Assembly: GCA_026770585.1 (NCBI GenBank)
Contig: MU646771.1
Location: 87,789 to 99,702 of the forward strand
DNA: 11,914 bases
From: Baffinella frigidus
Lineage: Eukaryota > Cryptophyceae > Cryptomonadales > Baffinellaceae
Direction of reading: 5' to 3'
Shown: piece after piece, positions 11,681-11,914 of the stretch
How positions within the stretch are numbered: position 1 is the first letter of the stretch
Layout: every line of letters begins with the position of its first letter
Made by a program: the position numbers and the translations under genes
The notes under the pieces: model-generated
The model's database searches: none
Told to the model about the DNA's origin: nothing
What the model saw: the letters and a program-made list of their open reading frames with translations, nothing else

Positions 11681-11815
11681 GATCTCGACGGGGGGGGGCG
11701 GCTGGTGTTTGAAGATGAGGAGGAGGATACGGAGGAGAGACACACTAACCACTACTCCCTAACCCCTATTGAGGATGAGGAAGAGGGGGAGCCTCTGCCC
11801 CACCCTAACTCCTAA
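11681..11815 (+). CDS. Putative acidic C-terminal exon
   Basis: After CCCCGTCAG it reads DLDGGGRLVFEDEEEDTEE, then a less coding-like stretch, IEDEEEGEP and TAA at 11813-11815. The acidic frame is supported by a partial internal duplication (GAA/GAG and GAG/GAA silent). Entry phase is 0 as written, whereas exon 11 exits in phase 2, so another exon, another donor or one missing G in the nine-G run is needed. After 11708 no GT follows in the window, so it would be terminal unless a non-GT donor is used. Confidence 0.45.
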   Translation, partial: DLDGGGRLVFEDEEEDTEERHTNHYSLTPIEDEEEGEPLPHPNS

Positions 11816-11914
11816 GGGGGGCGGGGACACTAATCCCCAATCCCCAATCCCCAATCCCCAATCCCCAATCCCTAATCCCTAATCCCTAAACCCCTAAACC
11901 CTAACCCCCCCCCA
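11815..11914 (+). repeat. Repeated G-rich motif and CCCCAAT/CCCTAAA array
   Basis: GGGGGGCGGGGACAC(C/T)AATCC occurs here (11816) and at about 11632, followed by CCCCAAT, CCCTAAT and CCCTAAA heptamers to the window end. No gene is seen. Confidence 0.75.

Overview
The window is eukaryotic nuclear DNA. It has long arrays of degenerate plant/alveolate-type telomere heptamers (CCCTAAA, CCCCAAA, CCCTAGA), many short tandem and inverted repeats, GT-AG splice signals and no long open reading frame. No rRNA, tRNA, CRISPR or bacterial operon signal was seen. The gene product points to a flagellated cell with TTTAGGG-type telomere repeats. A green flagellate of the Cymbomonas kind or a dinoflagellate would fit, but the sequence alone does not decide this.

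Main result: one split gene lies on the + strand under the repeats. I found it because short coding blocks recur in diverged copies whose differences fall almost only at synonymous third positions. Taking one copy of each block gives an eleven-exon chain: 1665-1733, 2308-2395, 3879-4050, 4706-4794, 5545-5699, 6709-6751, 7554-7620, 7918-7962, 8792-8897, 10152-10206 and 11035-11092. All ten introns are GT-AG, intron phases agree at all ten junctions, and the 947 nt read without a stop. Two units of the form FGT..R(F/W) followed by EPGPG.Y mark the product as a sperm-tail PG-rich repeat protein (STPGR, also SHIPPO, ODF3 or CIMAP), a family linked to axonemal microtubules. An acidic block at 11681-11815 may be the C-terminal exon, but its phase does not fit as written.

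Layout: 1-600 is telomere-like and AT-rich sequence. 600-1664 is an AT-rich satellite carrying four extra copies of the start exon. 1665-11092 is the gene, with introns of about 0.3-1.5 kb. The introns are filled with telomere-like heptamers, tandem repeats (18, 19, 22, 25, 42, 132 and 197 bp), partial copies of the neighbouring exons, hairpins and a dispersed GGTACC/GTTGAC palindromic family. 11093-11914 holds more of the same plus the acidic block.

Nearly every exon has decayed or alternative copies next to it. This suggests tandem exon duplication, possible alternative exons, and at least one intron (7621-7917) that may have arisen by tandem duplication. No RNA evidence is available, so the gene model is inferred from sequence only.
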